The notes under the pieces are model-generated. The model was not told where the DNA came from. It saw only the letters and a program-made list of their open reading frames with translations, and searched no databases. A stretch of 64,000 nt of DNA from Prionace glauca (lineage: Eukaryota > Chordata > Chondrichthyes > Carcharhiniformes > Carcharhinidae), in contig CM075760.1 in assembly GCA_037974335.1 (NCBI GenBank), positions 53,341,890-53,405,889 of the forward strand, in the 5' to 3' direction. The position numbers were made by a program, and so were the translations under genes. The stretch's first letter is position 1, and the number at the start of each line of letters is the position of its first letter. Shown in pieces: positions 47,061-58,195 of the stretch.

Positions 47061-48600
47061 TGTGAATTGTTGTCAGTTTAATTTAGGGAGAGAGAGAGAG
47101 GGAGGTGTGGATCCCATTCCCCACACACCCTCCTGCAGTCCTCACCCATATTTATTTAATCCGCCCCTCACCAGGTTGTGCGTGTGGGATCTTGCTGTGT
47201 ACACAGGTGGGTCTGGCTCCCTATTCCTCAGACTGGGACCCTGAGCGGGACTTTAACCAGGAAAGATTGAGGGGAGGGAGAAGGGTTGGGGAGGGGCAGG
47301 AGGTCGAGAAATGGAGGGAGAGCTAAACAGAGAGGGAGTGGGGAGGGTGTGAGGGTCTCAGGAGGGGCGGGGGAAAGAGACACAGAGTCTGGGGGGGGTG
47401 TGTTTCCTCCATTGTGGGATTGATAGTGGGATCTTGCTGTGCAGAATGGTCTTCATTCCAATTGGAATCAGTCATTCACTGATTAAGGGAGGAGGGGGGG
47501 GGTGTGATTTTGGAATTTTAAATATTGTTACTATGTCGGGGTGATGTTTCCCTCTGGGGAACCCTGGGGTTAAAATATCCCGGCTTTGTAATTATTCACA
47601 AACAGGTTAACCCTTTGGTGGGTGGCAGAGAGGGAATGAAATATCTGTAAAATGAAACTGTCTATTGGTTGTGTGTGTGTGTGTGTTTGAGAGCTTGTTT
47701 TAAAATCATTGGTCCAATTCACAGCCCTGTTTTGCTGCTGGGATTCTGGATGCTGCTTTGGACACAGATGTTATAAAGTTGTCTTCTGCAGTTTAAAATC
47801 CCAAAGACACCGGCTTTGGAAAGACTCAATGCTGAATGAGTTATTTTGGGTTGTTTTTTTAAAGCATCTTTTCAGTATTTCCATTTGTAAAACACCACAC
47901 TTTGATCTTTATATATACAACTTCAGAATATTAGACAGGGAGACAGAGAGAGAGAGGAAGAGAGTGAGAGAGACAGGTATCGATGTGGGGGGAGTGTGTA
48001 AGAGACAGAGAGGGAGAAACAGAGGAGGGGGGAGTGGAGGAGAGGTGACTGATACAAGTGGGAGCTTCATTGGGGGATCCTGTGTTAATTCACTGGCCTG
48101 TCTCTGGAGTAAAGCCCCTCCCCAGAATGCTCTGATGTTTTTTAATAAATTAAATATCGGGACAGTCACGAGGCGTTTGGAAGTTCATTTCATTTGAAGA
48201 ATGTTCCCACTTTGTCAGGGTTTAATAATGGGGACGTGAAAATGAATGTTCCCCCTACCACCCCCGATTGAGATTGTGAATTTGAGCAAGTCCTGGGATC
48301 TTGCTGTGCCTTTTATTGTTTACAATCAGCTTTTTTTTGTTTTGTGTTTAATCATTATAGTTATTTATTTGTTTTGTGTCATAATTATTTGTTTTGCGTC
48401 ACTTTATTTCCTCTTGCTCTCTTCCAAGGAGAATTCTTTCGGAAACTTTGACGATGCAGAGAGCCGATAGTTTTGCCGTGAGGAATCCTTGGACAAGAGC
48501 TATAACCAGAGAGATAAATATTAATAAAAATCCCCGTGTCTTTGTCGTTCATTTTTATACACAGATAGACTGGTGGGGCTTTCACACTGAGGGTTAGTGA
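47060..48600. other. largely single-copy sequence, unassigned
   Basis: Contains three more GGGATCTTGCTGTG motifs (47187, 47429, 48294), short GA and GT runs and a 162-codon plus frame (47709-48197). The frame has no recognisable domain and crosses a GAGAGA run. I see no supported gene. Confidence 0.4.
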
Positions 48601-48859
48601 TCTGTGTGTCAGGGGGAGGGGGGGGGGTATTCCGAGTGATCCCTGCTCCAATGTAATCCCACAGATTCCAATCCCTCTCCCTGAAGTTGTGTCTGTGTAA
48701 CTCCCCCATCCTCAGAACTGTTTCTCCACATCTTTCCAATCCCTGTCTCTCCACATCCTCTATCCCTCAGCCTCAAACAATGGCAGCATCTTTCCCTTTT
48801 TCTCTCATTCTCTCTATCTTTCACTCTCTCGCTGAAACTTTGTCACTCTGTCTTGTCAA

Positions 48860-48882
48860 AGCCCCCCCCCCCCCCCCCCATT
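48860..48882 (+). repeat. poly-C run (about 18-20 C)
   Basis: An uninterrupted C run follows 'tcttgtcaaagc'. Its length is likely unreliable in assembly. Confidence 0.85.
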
Positions 48883-49059
48883 CTATTTATCTGCACACCT
48901 CACTTTGTATTTCAGCCTCTCTGCACATCTCTCCCTCTGGATCATTTTCTCAATCACAGCAGCCTCCTCTCTCTATCTCTGCTCCCCTTTGTCTCTCTCT
49001 CTCTCTCTGCTCCCCTCTGTGAATCATTCTGTCCAAATTACAGCAGCATTCTGCCTACC

Positions 49060-49335
49060 ATCTCGATATATTTTCACAGTAACTACATTGCAGTGTTAAT
49101 GTAAACCGACTTACTAATAAATGATGTTTGAACTCTGCTTCTCTGTCTCTTATCTCTCTAGCTATCTGCATCCTTCTCCCTATTTCCCCTCTATGTGCTC
49201 CGCTCTGTGAGTCATTCTGTCTGAAGTACAGCTTTCTCTCTCTCTTTCTCTCCATAGCTTTTCAAAGTAACTTCATTGCAGTGTTAATGTAAGTCAACTT
49301 GTGATTAATAAATAAAACTTTAATCTGAACTGTGC
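49060..49335 (+). repeat. two tRNA-SINE 3' tails (plus orientation)
   Basis: 'tttcacagtaactacattgc' plus 'agtgttaatgtaaaccgact' (49068-49130) and 'aagtaacttcattgcagtgt' (about 49265-49330), each ending in TAATAAAT. Same family as the tails at 40-45 kb but in the opposite orientation and separated by CT-rich sequence. Confidence 0.75.
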
Positions 49336-49479
49336 TTCTGTGTGTGTTATCTCTGTAGCTGTCTGCTTTCCTCTTTCTATATCTCCCTGCTTCCCCACCT
49401 GTCTGCTTTCCCCTGACACAGTCTATCTGAATTAAAAGTAATATCCTGTCTCTTATCTCTCTCTCTGCTCCCCTCTGTG

Positions 49480-49865
49480 AATCTCTCTGTCTGAATTACA
49501 GCAGCACCCTCTCCAACTCAATCTCTATATCTGTCTCTGTACCTCTCCCCTTCTCTGTGAATCTCTCTGTCTGAATTACAGCAGCACCCTCTCCAACTCA
49601 ATCTCTATATCTGTCTCTGTACCTGCTCCCCTGTCTGTGAATAATTCTGTCTGAATTACAGCAGCACCCTCTCCAACTCAATCTCTATATCTGTCTCTGT
49701 ACCTCTATCTGCTCCCCTCTCTGTGAATCATTCTGTCTGAATTACAGCAGCACCCTCTCCAACTCAATCTCTATATCTGTCTCTGTACCTCTATCTGCTC
49801 CCCTCTCTGTGAATCATTCTGTCTGAATTACAGCAGCATTCTCTCTGTCTCCACCTGGAAGTCTG
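49480..49865. repeat. tandem repeat, unit about 78-87 bp (4-5 copies)
   Basis: The unit starts 'gaattacagcagcaccctct', continues 'ccaactcaatctctatatct' and ends 'ctgtgaatcattctgtct'. The length varies by a short CT insert. Confidence 0.85.
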
Positions 49866-49899
49866 TCTCTTATCTCTGTCTGTCTCTGCTCTCTTGTGG

Positions 49900-50378
49900 G
49901 GGATGGGCCAGATCAGGGGTTTGCTGTTCACCAGCAGCGAAGGCTCAGGGACACAGCGGACGGGGGACAGAGAATGTTGAAAGGGGGAAGAGTGTGTAAC
50001 ACAGGGGCTTGTCCAGAGCCAGAGGTTATTAGACAGAGAGGGAAGGGGCTGGTTGGGGGAGTGGAGGCTGTTGTACAGGATGGGGGAATATTATAACACA
50101 GGCTGTCCAGAGTCAGGGGTTATTAGAGAAAGGGGGCAATGGAGGAGGGGGTGGGGGCAGAATCAGACATGGGATGTGTTGTACAGGATGGGGGGGGGGG
50201 GTGCGGGGATATTATAAGACAGGCTGCTCAGAATCAGGGGAATTCGTCATTTGAAGGTTAATGTTTAAAATGGGCAGATTCCACATCCAACTTGACCAGG
50301 AGCAGTTTATAGGGGGGAGTGGTGGAGGATTGATTGGGGAGGGGGGGATCAGTAATTAGAAAGGGGGGGGGGTTCAGT
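49900..50378. other. G-rich sequence, unassigned
   Basis: Plus strand rich in GGGG runs (for example ten or more G near 50195). Words such as 'acacaggctgtccagagtca' recur three times, suggesting a decayed repeat. No gene seen. Confidence 0.4.
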
Positions 50379-50475
50379 CAGTCTAGGGGCTGTTCACAGG
50401 GAGGGAGCGGAAATTTACCAGGGCGAGGGCAGGAGAGGGAACTTAGAGGGATTGGGTGCTGAGACAGATGTTTAA
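50379..50475 (+). repeat. array-flanking duplication, copy 1 (with 56622-56710)
   Basis: 'tcagtctaggggctgttcac' through 'gggtgctgagac' is duplicated ahead of the second 30-bp array, so array and flank moved together. Confidence 0.9.
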
Positions 50476-51525
50476 AATCTGTGTTTAGCGTAGGGTACAG
50501 TTTAAAACCTCTGTTTAGTGTAGGGTACAGTTTAAAATCTGTGTTTAGTGTAGGCTACAGTTTAAAATCTGTGTTTAGTGTAGGGTACAGTTTAAAATCT
50601 GTTTAGTGTAGGGTACAGTTTAAAATCTGTGTTTAGTGTAGGGTACAGTTTAAAATCTGTTTAGTGTAGGGTACAGTTTAAAATCTGTGTTTAGTGTAGG
50701 GTACAGTTTAAAATCTGTGTTTAGTGTAGGGTACAGTTTAAAATCTGTTTAGTGTAGGGTACAGTTTAAAATCTGTGTTTAGTGTAGGGTACAGTTTAAA
50801 ATCTGTGTTTAGTGTAGGGTACAATTTAAAACCTGTTTAGTGTAGGGTACAGTTTAAAATCTGTGTTTAGTGTAGGGTACAGTTTAAAATCTGTGTTTAG
50901 TGTAGGGTACAATTTAAAACCTCTTTAGTGAAGGGTACAGTTTAAAACCTCTGTTTAGTGTAGGGTACAGTTTAAAACCTCTTTAGTGTAGGGTACAGTA
51001 TAAAACCTCTTGTTTAGTGTAGGGTACAGTTTAAAACCTTTGTTTAGTGTAGGGTACAGTTTAAAATCTGTGTTTAGTGTAGCGTACAGTTTAAAACCTC
51101 TGTTTAGTGTAGGGTACAGTTTAAAATCTGTTGGTTAGTGTAGGGTACAGTTTAAAATCTGTGTTTAGTGTAAGGTACAGTTTAAAATCTGTTGTTTAGT
51201 GTAGGGTACAATTTAAAACCTCTTTAGTGTAGGGTACAGTTTAAAATCTGTGTTTAGTATAGGGTACAATTTAAAACCTCTTTAGTGTAGTGTACAGTTT
51301 AAAATCTGTGTAGTGTAGGGTACAGTTCAAAACCTGTTTAGTGTAGGGTACAGTTTAAAAACTCTGTTTAGTGTAAGGTACAGGTTAAAATCTGTGTTTA
51401 GTGTAAGGTACAGTTTAAAATCTGTGTTTAGTATAGGGTACAGTTTAAAACCTCTGTTTAGTGTAGGGTACAGTATAAAATCTGTGTTAATGTAGGGTAC
51501 AGTTTAAAATCTCTGTTTAGTGGGG
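50470..51525. repeat. 30-bp minisatellite array 1 (about 36 copies)
   Basis: The unit is 'agtttaaaatctgtgtttag' plus 'tgtagggtac' (30 bp), with 26-28-bp variants that break any frame. Confidence 0.95.
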
Positions 51526-52200
51526 GGTCTTTGAGTAATTTGGGATTCAAAGATTCAGCAGCAGGGACTGAGGGAGGGAATTGGGGAAAATCGAGAGGGA
51601 TTTGGGATAAGGGGCTTAGAGGGGGATTTCTGGGGGTTTGAGGGATACAGGAGGGATCTGGGAGGGGCAGTGACTCACAAGTGGGGCAATTAAAAGATGT
51701 AGTTTGGGGCTCAGACAGATTGGAGGGGGTGGGATTGGAGAGGGAGCAGGATTGGAGGGGCAGAGGGATGCGCAAGTGTGGGGGGGGGTCAATTCAGGGG
51801 GATTCTAGAAGAATCATCGGGGGGGGGAATAAACTGTAGAGAGTCTGAGGGGGAGTTAGCAGAAGGGGATGAGTCAGAGTTGGGGAGGGTGCAGACGGAG
51901 GGGGGCTTAGGAATTGGGGCAGTAGCTTGGGAGATCCAGGGGGATTAGAGTGAGATTGGCGGTGGGTGTCAGGAGAGAGATTGAGGGGAAGGGGGGGCTG
52001 CTTAGAGTCAGATTAAAGGAGATCAGGCAGAGGGACAGGGAATCAGGCCGGAGAAACAGGAATGTGGGGGGGAGGAAATGGAGGGAATTAGGAGAGATCG
52101 AGGGATCAGAGGGATACCGGGGAGTTGGAGCTCAGAGGGATGTGGCGGTGGGTGTGTTTGAGCAGGATGGGGAGAAGATTGGGCAGAGAGGATCGGGAGG
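51526..52200. other. GA-rich unassigned sequence
   Basis: Plus strand dominated by GGGG, GGGA and AGAG words without a clear period. Transition into the purine block. Confidence 0.5.
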
Positions 52201-52204
52201 GGGC

Positions 52205-53640
52205 CAGAGAGGTGGGGCATTAAAAAGGGGGGCCACTCAAATGGGGGGGCCAGAAAAGGGGGCCATTAAAAAAGGTGGGGCCGTAAAAAGGGGGGCCAGT
52301 AAAGGGAGCCATTAAAAAGGGGAGCATTAAAAGAGGGGGCCATTAAAAAGGGGGGGCCATTAAAAAGGGGGGGCCTGTAAAAAAAGGGGGGCAAGCCAAA
52401 AGGGGTGGCCATTAAAAAGGGGAACATTAAAAGAGGGGGCCTGTAAAAAAGGGGTGGCCATTAAAAAGGGGAGCATTAAAAGAGGGGGCCACCAAAAAAA
52501 GGGGGCCTTTAAAAAAGGGGGGGCATTAAAAAGGGGGGCCTGTTAAAAAAGGGGGGCCACCAAAAAAGGGGGGGCCTGTAAAAAAAAGGGAGGCCAGCCA
52601 AAAAAAAGGGGGCCTTTAAAAAAAGGGGGGGCCACCAAAAAAGGGGGTCAGCAAAAAAAGGGGGGCAGCAAAAAAAGGGGGGCACCAAAAAAAGGGGGGC
52701 CTGTAAAAAAAAAGGGGGGGCCAGCCAAAAAAAGGGGGCCTTTAAAAAAAGGGGGGGGCACCAAAAAAAGGGGGCCATCAAAAAAGGGGGGGGCACCAAA
52801 AAAAGGGGGGCCTGTAAAAAAAGGGGTCAGCAAAAAAGGGGGGCCATTAAAAAGGGGGGGCACCAAAAAAGGGGGGCTGTAAAAAAGGGGGGGGCTGTAA
52901 AAAAAAGGGGGGGGCAGCAAAAAAGGGGGGGCACCAAAAAAGGGGGGGCTGTAAAAAAGGGGGGCAGCAAAAAAAGGGGGGCCATCAAAAAAGGGGGGGC
53001 ACCAAAAAAAGGGGGGCCTGTAAAAAAAAAGGGGGGCCAGCCAAAAAAAGGGGGGGGCACCAAAAAAAGGGGGCCATCAAAAAAGGGGGGGCACCAAAAA
53101 AAGGGGGGCCTGTAAAAAAAGGGGTCAGCAAAAAAGGGGGGCCATTAAAAAGGGGGGGCACCAAAAAAAGGGGGGGCACCAAAAAAGGGGGGCTGTAAAA
53201 AAAGGGGGGGGGGCTGTAAAAAAAGGGGGCCTGTAAAAAAAAGGGGAGGGCAGCAAAAAAGGGGGGCTGTAAAAAAGGGGGGGGGCACCAAAAAAGGGGG
53301 GCCATCAAAAAAGGGGGGGCACCAAAAAAGGGGGGGCAGCAAAAAAGGAGGGAGCCAGCAAAAACAGGGGGCAGCAAAAAAAGGGGGGCCTGTAAAAAAA
53401 GGGGGGCATCAAAAAAGGGGGGGGGGCCTGTAAAAAAAGGGGGGGGCAGCAAAAAAAAGGGGGGCACCAAAAAAGGGGGGCTGTAAAAAAAGGGGGGGCA
53501 GCAAAAAAGGAGGGAGCCAGCAAAAAAAGGGGGGGCACCAAAAAAGGGGGGGCCTGTAAAAAAAGGGGGCCTGTAAAAAGAGGAGGGGCAGCAAAAAAAA
53601 GGGGGCCACCAAAAAAGGGGGGGGCACCAAAAAAGGGGGA
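52205..53640. repeat. G-run/A-run tandem repeat (aaaaaggggggcaccaaa type)
   Basis: Units of 16-20 bp alternate A5-8 with G4-8 and the spacer words CACC, CATC, CTGT, CAGC or CATT. Apart from these spacers the plus strand is pure purine. An 870-residue minus-strand frame (52985-55597) is only this composition (Phe/Pro/Leu/Ser). Confidence 0.93.
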
Positions 53641-55245
53641 AAAGAGGGGAAAAAAAGGACAGAGGGAAAAAAGACAGAGAGGGAAAAAAGGACAGTGGGA
53701 AAAAGAGACAGAGGGAAAAAAAAGACAGAGGGAAAAAAAAGACAGAGGGAAAAAAAAGACACAGAGGGAAAAAAAGACAGAGGGAAAAAAAAGACAGAGG
53801 GAAAAAAAAGACAGAGGGAAAAAAAAGACAGAGGGAAAAAAAAGACAGAGGGAAAAAAAAGACACAGAGGGAAAAAAAGACCAGAGAGGGAAAAAAGACA
53901 GAGGGAAAAAAAGACAGAGGGAAAAAAAAGACAGAGGGAAAAAAAAGACACAGAGGGAAAAAAAGACAGAGGGAAAAAAAAGACAGAGGGAAAAAAAAGA
54001 CAGAGGGAAAAAAAAGACAGAGAGGGAAAAAAAGACAGAGAGGGAAAAAGGACAGAGGGAAAAAAAGACAGAGGGAAAAAAAAGACAGAGGGAAAAAAAA
54101 GACAGAGAGGGAAAAAAAAGACAGAGACGGAAAAGGACAGAGGGAAAAAAAGACAGAGAGGGAAAAGGACAGAGGGAAAAAAAGACAGAGGGAAAAAAAA
54201 GACAGAGAGGGAAAAAAGACAGGGAGGGAAAAAAAGACAGAGAGGGAAAAAAAGACAGAGAGGGGAAAAAAGACAGAGAGGGAAAAAAAAGACAGAGAGG
54301 GAAAAGGACAGAGGGAAAAAAAGACAGAGAGGGAAAAGGACAGAGGGAAAAAAAGACAGAGGGAAAAAAAAGACAGGGAGGGAAAAAAAGACAGAGAGGG
54401 AAAAAAAGACCAGAGAGGGAAAAAAGACAGAGGGAAAAAATACAGAGGGAAAAAAAAGACAGAGGGAAAAAAAAGACAGAGGGAAAAAGAGACAGAGAGG
54501 GAAAAAAAGACAGAGAGGGAAAAAAAAGACAGAGAGGGAAAAGGACAGAGGGAAAAAAAGACAGAGAGGGAAAAAAAGACAGGGAGGGAAAAAAAGACAG
54601 AGAGGGAAAAAAAGACCAGAGAGGGAAAAAAAGACAGAGAGGGAAAAAAAGACAGAGAGGGAAAAAAAGACAGAGAGGGAAAAAAAGACAGAGAGGGAAA
54701 AAAAGACAGAGAGGGAAAAAAAGACAGAGAGGGAAAAAAAGACAGAGAGGGAAAAAAAGACAGAGAGGGAAAAAAAGACAGAGAGGGAAAAAAAGACAGA
54801 GAGGGAAAAAAAGACAGAGAGGGAAAAAAAGACAGAGAGGGAAAAAAAGACAGAGAGGGAAAAAAAAGACCAGAGAGGGAAAAAAGACAGAGGGAAAAAA
54901 AGACAGAGGGAAAAAAAGACAGAGGGAAAAAAAAGACAGAGGGAAAAAAAAGACAGAGGGAAAAAAAAGACAGAGGGAAAAAAAGACAGAGAGGGAAAAA
55001 AAAGACAGAGAGGGAAAAGGACAGAGGGAAAAAAAGACAGAGAGGGAAAAAAAGACAGAGAGGGAAAAAAAAGACAGAGGGAAAAAAAAGACAGAGAGGG
55101 AAAAAAAGACAGAGAGGGAAAAAAAGGACAGAGGGAAAAAAAAGACAGAGAGGGAAAAAAAGACAGAGAGGGAAAAAAAAGACAGAGAGGGAAAAAAAAG
55201 ACAGAGGGGGAAAAAAAGACAGAGAGGAAAAAAAAGACAGAGAGG
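53640..55245. repeat. purine tandem repeat (gacagagagggaaaaaaa, about 16-19 bp)
   Basis: Roughly 90 units differing in A-run length and in the presence of one extra AG. 54600-54870 is an almost perfect run of the 19-bp form. Confidence 0.93.
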
Positions 55246-55560
55246 GAAGATTGAGAGAGAAAAATAAAGATTGAGAGAGAGAAATAAAGATTGAGAGAGA
55301 AAAATAAAGATTGAGAGAGAAAAATAAAGATTGAGAGAGAGAAATAAAGATTGAGAGAGAAAAATAAAGATTGAGAGAGAAAAATAAAGATTGAGAGAGA
55401 AAAATAAAGATTGAGAGAGAAAAATAAAGATTGAGAGAGAAATAAAGATTGAGAGAGAAAAATAAAGATTGAGAGAGAAAGATAGATTGAGAGAGAGGGA
55501 GAAAGATAGATTGAGAGATAGAAAGATTGAGAGAGGGAGAGAAAGATTGAGAGAGGAAGA
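55246..55560. repeat. 20-bp tandem repeat (attgagagagaaaaataaag)
   Basis: About 12 units, each with AATAAA on the plus strand, decaying into GAGAGAAAGATAGATT at the right edge. Confidence 0.93.
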
Positions 55561-55612
55561 GAGAAAGACACAAAGTGAAGAGGTTCATACTCACCATCGC
55601 ACATCTTTTCCC

Positions 55613-55700
55613 TCGGTGATCTCTCCAACTCCTTCCATTCCCTCTCCCATGGTGGGGGAGACAGATCCTGGGCCAGGGGCTTTGTGCTGGGTAAAGGGGA
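55613..55700 (-). other. candidate 5' coding exon with Kozak start and GTGAGT donor
   Basis: On the minus strand a long polypyrimidine tract (ccctcccctttacccag) is followed by an exon containing CCCACCATGG, a near-ideal start context. The frame [18 protein letters not shown] runs to a strong donor, GATG|GTGAGTAT, at about 55613. About 130 bp upstream lie a GTAAGT donor and a TATA box (55837-55828). I recognise no protein from these 18 residues, and the next 3.4 kb downstream is purine repeat. It may be a real gene start whose later exons lie beyond the repeats, or a relic. Confidence 0.35.
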
Positions 55701-55783
55701 GGGGGGTTAAAATCTCAGAGCTGGAACTCCATGCTGCAGACACACTGACTCACTCACTCACACAGACACAGCTTACCTGATAC

Positions 55784-55840
55784 TTACCCAGCCACATGGA
55801 GACAGAGACAGAACAATGGATCCCCAGCCTTTTTATAACC
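55784..55840 (-). promoter_or_regulatory. candidate core promoter and first exon (TATA box plus GTAAGT donor)
   Basis: GGTTATAAAAAGG on the minus strand (TATA word 55837-55828) is followed about 40 bp later by a donor, GCTGG|GTAAGTATC (about 55787). An upstream GGTGTGG/GGAGGTGTG-rich stretch could hold GC/GT-box sites. Together with the exon at 55613-55700 this is the best-formed promoter-like arrangement in the repeat-rich part. Confidence 0.35.
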
Positions 55841-56620
55841 TCCACACACACTGTCCACACCTCCCCAATCAAACCCCATCCAACCACATCTCCTACACCT
55901 CACCTGGACACACCTCCTCCAGGTATGGCCCAGTCCAACACCAGCCTGTCTCTGAGTGTGTGGGGGGGTTGTGTGTGTGTGGGGGTTAGTGAGCACCAGG
56001 TAAATGGTTTATTCCAAGGCTCTCACCCTCCTCCCCTCCCCCCCCCCCATCCCAGCTCCACATCACCAGCACTGGGAGCTGGGAGAAGGTGGATTTAAAG
56101 TAACTCTCAGCTCTGCACTGCCAGAGAGGCCAGGTCTGAATGTGGATTGTACAACTTGTTCACCCAGGGCTCCATCACCTACAGGTTTTCCCCCTTTACT
56201 GATTCCTGCAAACTTCCCTTTCCCTTCAGTTGCTTGAACCGAAACAATTTCTTGCAAAGTTATTTGTTGCCTCATTTACTAATTCCAGTCCTGAATTACA
56301 ATGTAATCTGTCTGTTGTCTGTCCGGGTGTCTGAATGTGTGTGTGTGTGTGCCCTGTGCTTAATGACTCACCACAGATCAGAGCTGCAAAAACCGGATTC
56401 TTTTTATTTAAACATGACAAGCAGTGTCTGGGGGGGAGGGGAGGAGGGAAAGAATCAGAGTGAAGTTTCTGTCTGCTCACTGCTGTAAATGTGTCTTTAA
56501 CCAGCAGCTCTGCAGACAGACAGATACAGCTGGACCCAGAAAGATGTCTGTGGCCTGAGAATTGGAACAAACCAGGTTGTCAGGATACAGGAAAGCTGGA
56601 AGGGAAATATCAAGTCAAAT
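55841..56620. other. single-copy sequence, unassigned
   Basis: Mixed-composition sequence with a short GT run (56335-56352) and a C run (56040-56050). No exon or domain recognised on either strand. Confidence 0.4.
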
Positions 56621-56621
56621 A

Positions 56622-57315
56622 TCAGTCTAGGGGCTGTTCACAGGGAGGGAGCGGAAATTTACCAGGGCGAGGGCAGGAGAGGGAACTTAGAGGGATTGGG
56701 TGCTGAGACGGATGTTTAAAATCTGTGTTTAGAGTAGGGTACAGTTTAAAATCTGTGTTTAGTGTAGGGTACAGTTTAAAATCTGTGTTTAGTGTAGGGT
56801 ACAGTTTAAAATCTCTGTTTAGTGTAGGATACAGTTTAAAAACGTTATTTAGTGTAGGGTACAGTTTAAAATCTCTGTTTAGTGTAGGGTACAGTTTAAA
56901 ATCTCTGTTTAGTGTAGGGTACAGTTTAAAATCTGTGTTTAGTGTAGGGTACAGTTTAAAATCTGTATGTAGTGTAGGGTACAGTTTAAAATCTCTGTTT
57001 AGTGTAGGGTACAGTTTAAAATCTGTGTTTAGTGTAGGGTACAGTTTAAAATCTGTGTTTAGTGTAGGGTACAGTTTAAAATCTGTGTTTAGTGTAGGGT
57101 ACAGTTTAAAACCTCTGTTTAGTGTAGGGTACAGTTTAAAACCTCTTTAGTGTAGGGTACAGTTTAAAATATCTGTTTAGTGTAGGGTACAGTTTAAAAT
57201 CTGTTTAGTGTAGGGTACAGTTTAAAATCTGTGTTTAATGTAGGGTACAGTTTAAAATCTGTGTTTAGTGTAGGGTACAGTTTAAAACCTCATTAGTGTA
57301 GGGTACAGTATAAAA
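56622..57315. repeat. array-flanking duplication plus 30-bp minisatellite array 2 (about 20 copies)
   Basis: The flank (56622-56710) matches 50379-50475. The array (56711-57315) has the same 30-bp unit. The first fourteen units keep exact 30-bp spacing, which leaves a spurious open frame with a ten-residue period (SVFSVGYSLK). Confidence 0.93.
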
Positions 57316-57319
57316 TGCA

Positions 57320-58155
57320 CATACAAATCGGAATTAATCATATCAGATTGTTTTTAAACTCTGAAACATAATTTGGAAATGAGATTAAATATGTTTACTT
57401 CCCACCCCCATGCAACACAGTCGCTGCCCGACAACATTGTCACTGGCCGCTCTATGAAAAGGACGTTGAAGCCAGAAACATTTCGTTCCAATCCGCACTC
57501 TCATTAATCTGCTACAATATGATCGGATATTCTCACCTCACATACATGTGTTTCCTGTCGTGTCTTTAGTCCTGTGGCCGGATATGTGGTTTTCAGTGAG
57601 TAGAAAAATCCCAAGCTGGGTTACATTCAGTGCGCTGATTAGGAATATTGCTGTATTGTTAGGGACAGGGGTGGGATTGAAGTTACTGGTCCGGTTGTTA
57701 TAAAGTTGCGAATTATGTCAGAAAACAGTGACAGCAATTCAAAATAAGAACGAACACTGATGGTACCTTGTTCGCAGGGATTGTTTAAATGGTTCTGTGT
57801 CAACCTTGTGCAATGTATATTTTATATAATTGTTTCTGAGCCAGTAAAACACTCTGATCAAATAAACCTTTGATCAAACCGACCACGAAACGGAAAATGA
57901 AGATGGTGAATAATTCACACATGGAAGGAAATATTAGCAAAAGTCTAAGGGTGAGTTAACTAAGCGTAAGTGCATTTTTAGCATAGTTACAAGTTAAAAA
58001 CCAACTGCGGCTCAGCTGTTCATATTGAGTGTTACTGTTTTGTTTTGATGTTTTGTTCATGATCCGGTGACACTCAGTATTCAGACTGAATTGTTATTTC
58101 TGTTTATCAGTGTGAGCGCGCCCTCTGCGGACCACTAACTGAACTTCCAGCCTGG
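57320..58155. other. single-copy sequence downstream of the V segment, unassigned
   Basis: Balanced base composition, unlike the repeat mosaic to the left. AATAAA occurs on the plus strand near 57860. I looked for J segments (an FGxG motif with an upstream recombination signal) on both strands and saw none. Confidence 0.4.
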
Positions 58156-58195
58156 GGTTTTTGTACAGGGTTCACCATATCTATGCACCAATGTG
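58156..58195 (-). promoter_or_regulatory. recombination signal sequence (23-type) of the V segment
   Basis: Reading on the minus strand, heptamer CACATTG (58195-58189) directly follows the V coding end. A 24-bp spacer then precedes nonamer ACAAAAACC (58164-58156), which is the consensus nonamer. The spacer is one longer than canonical 23. The heptamer keeps the essential CAC. Confidence 0.8.

Noticed and set aside
47709-48197. 162-codon plus-strand frame
   Set aside because: It crosses a GAGAGA run, shows no domain or periodicity, has no homologue I recognise and no splice context.
49900-55560. G-rich repeats as an immunoglobulin switch region
   Set aside because: No Ig constant exons nearby, no AGCT-type switch words, and the neighbouring segment is of TCR type.
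52985-55628. Minus-strand open frames of 739-870 codons rich in Phe, Ser, Leu, Pro
   Set aside because: They are translations of the purine tandem repeats. There is no domain or start context, and overlapping frames are open in the same place.
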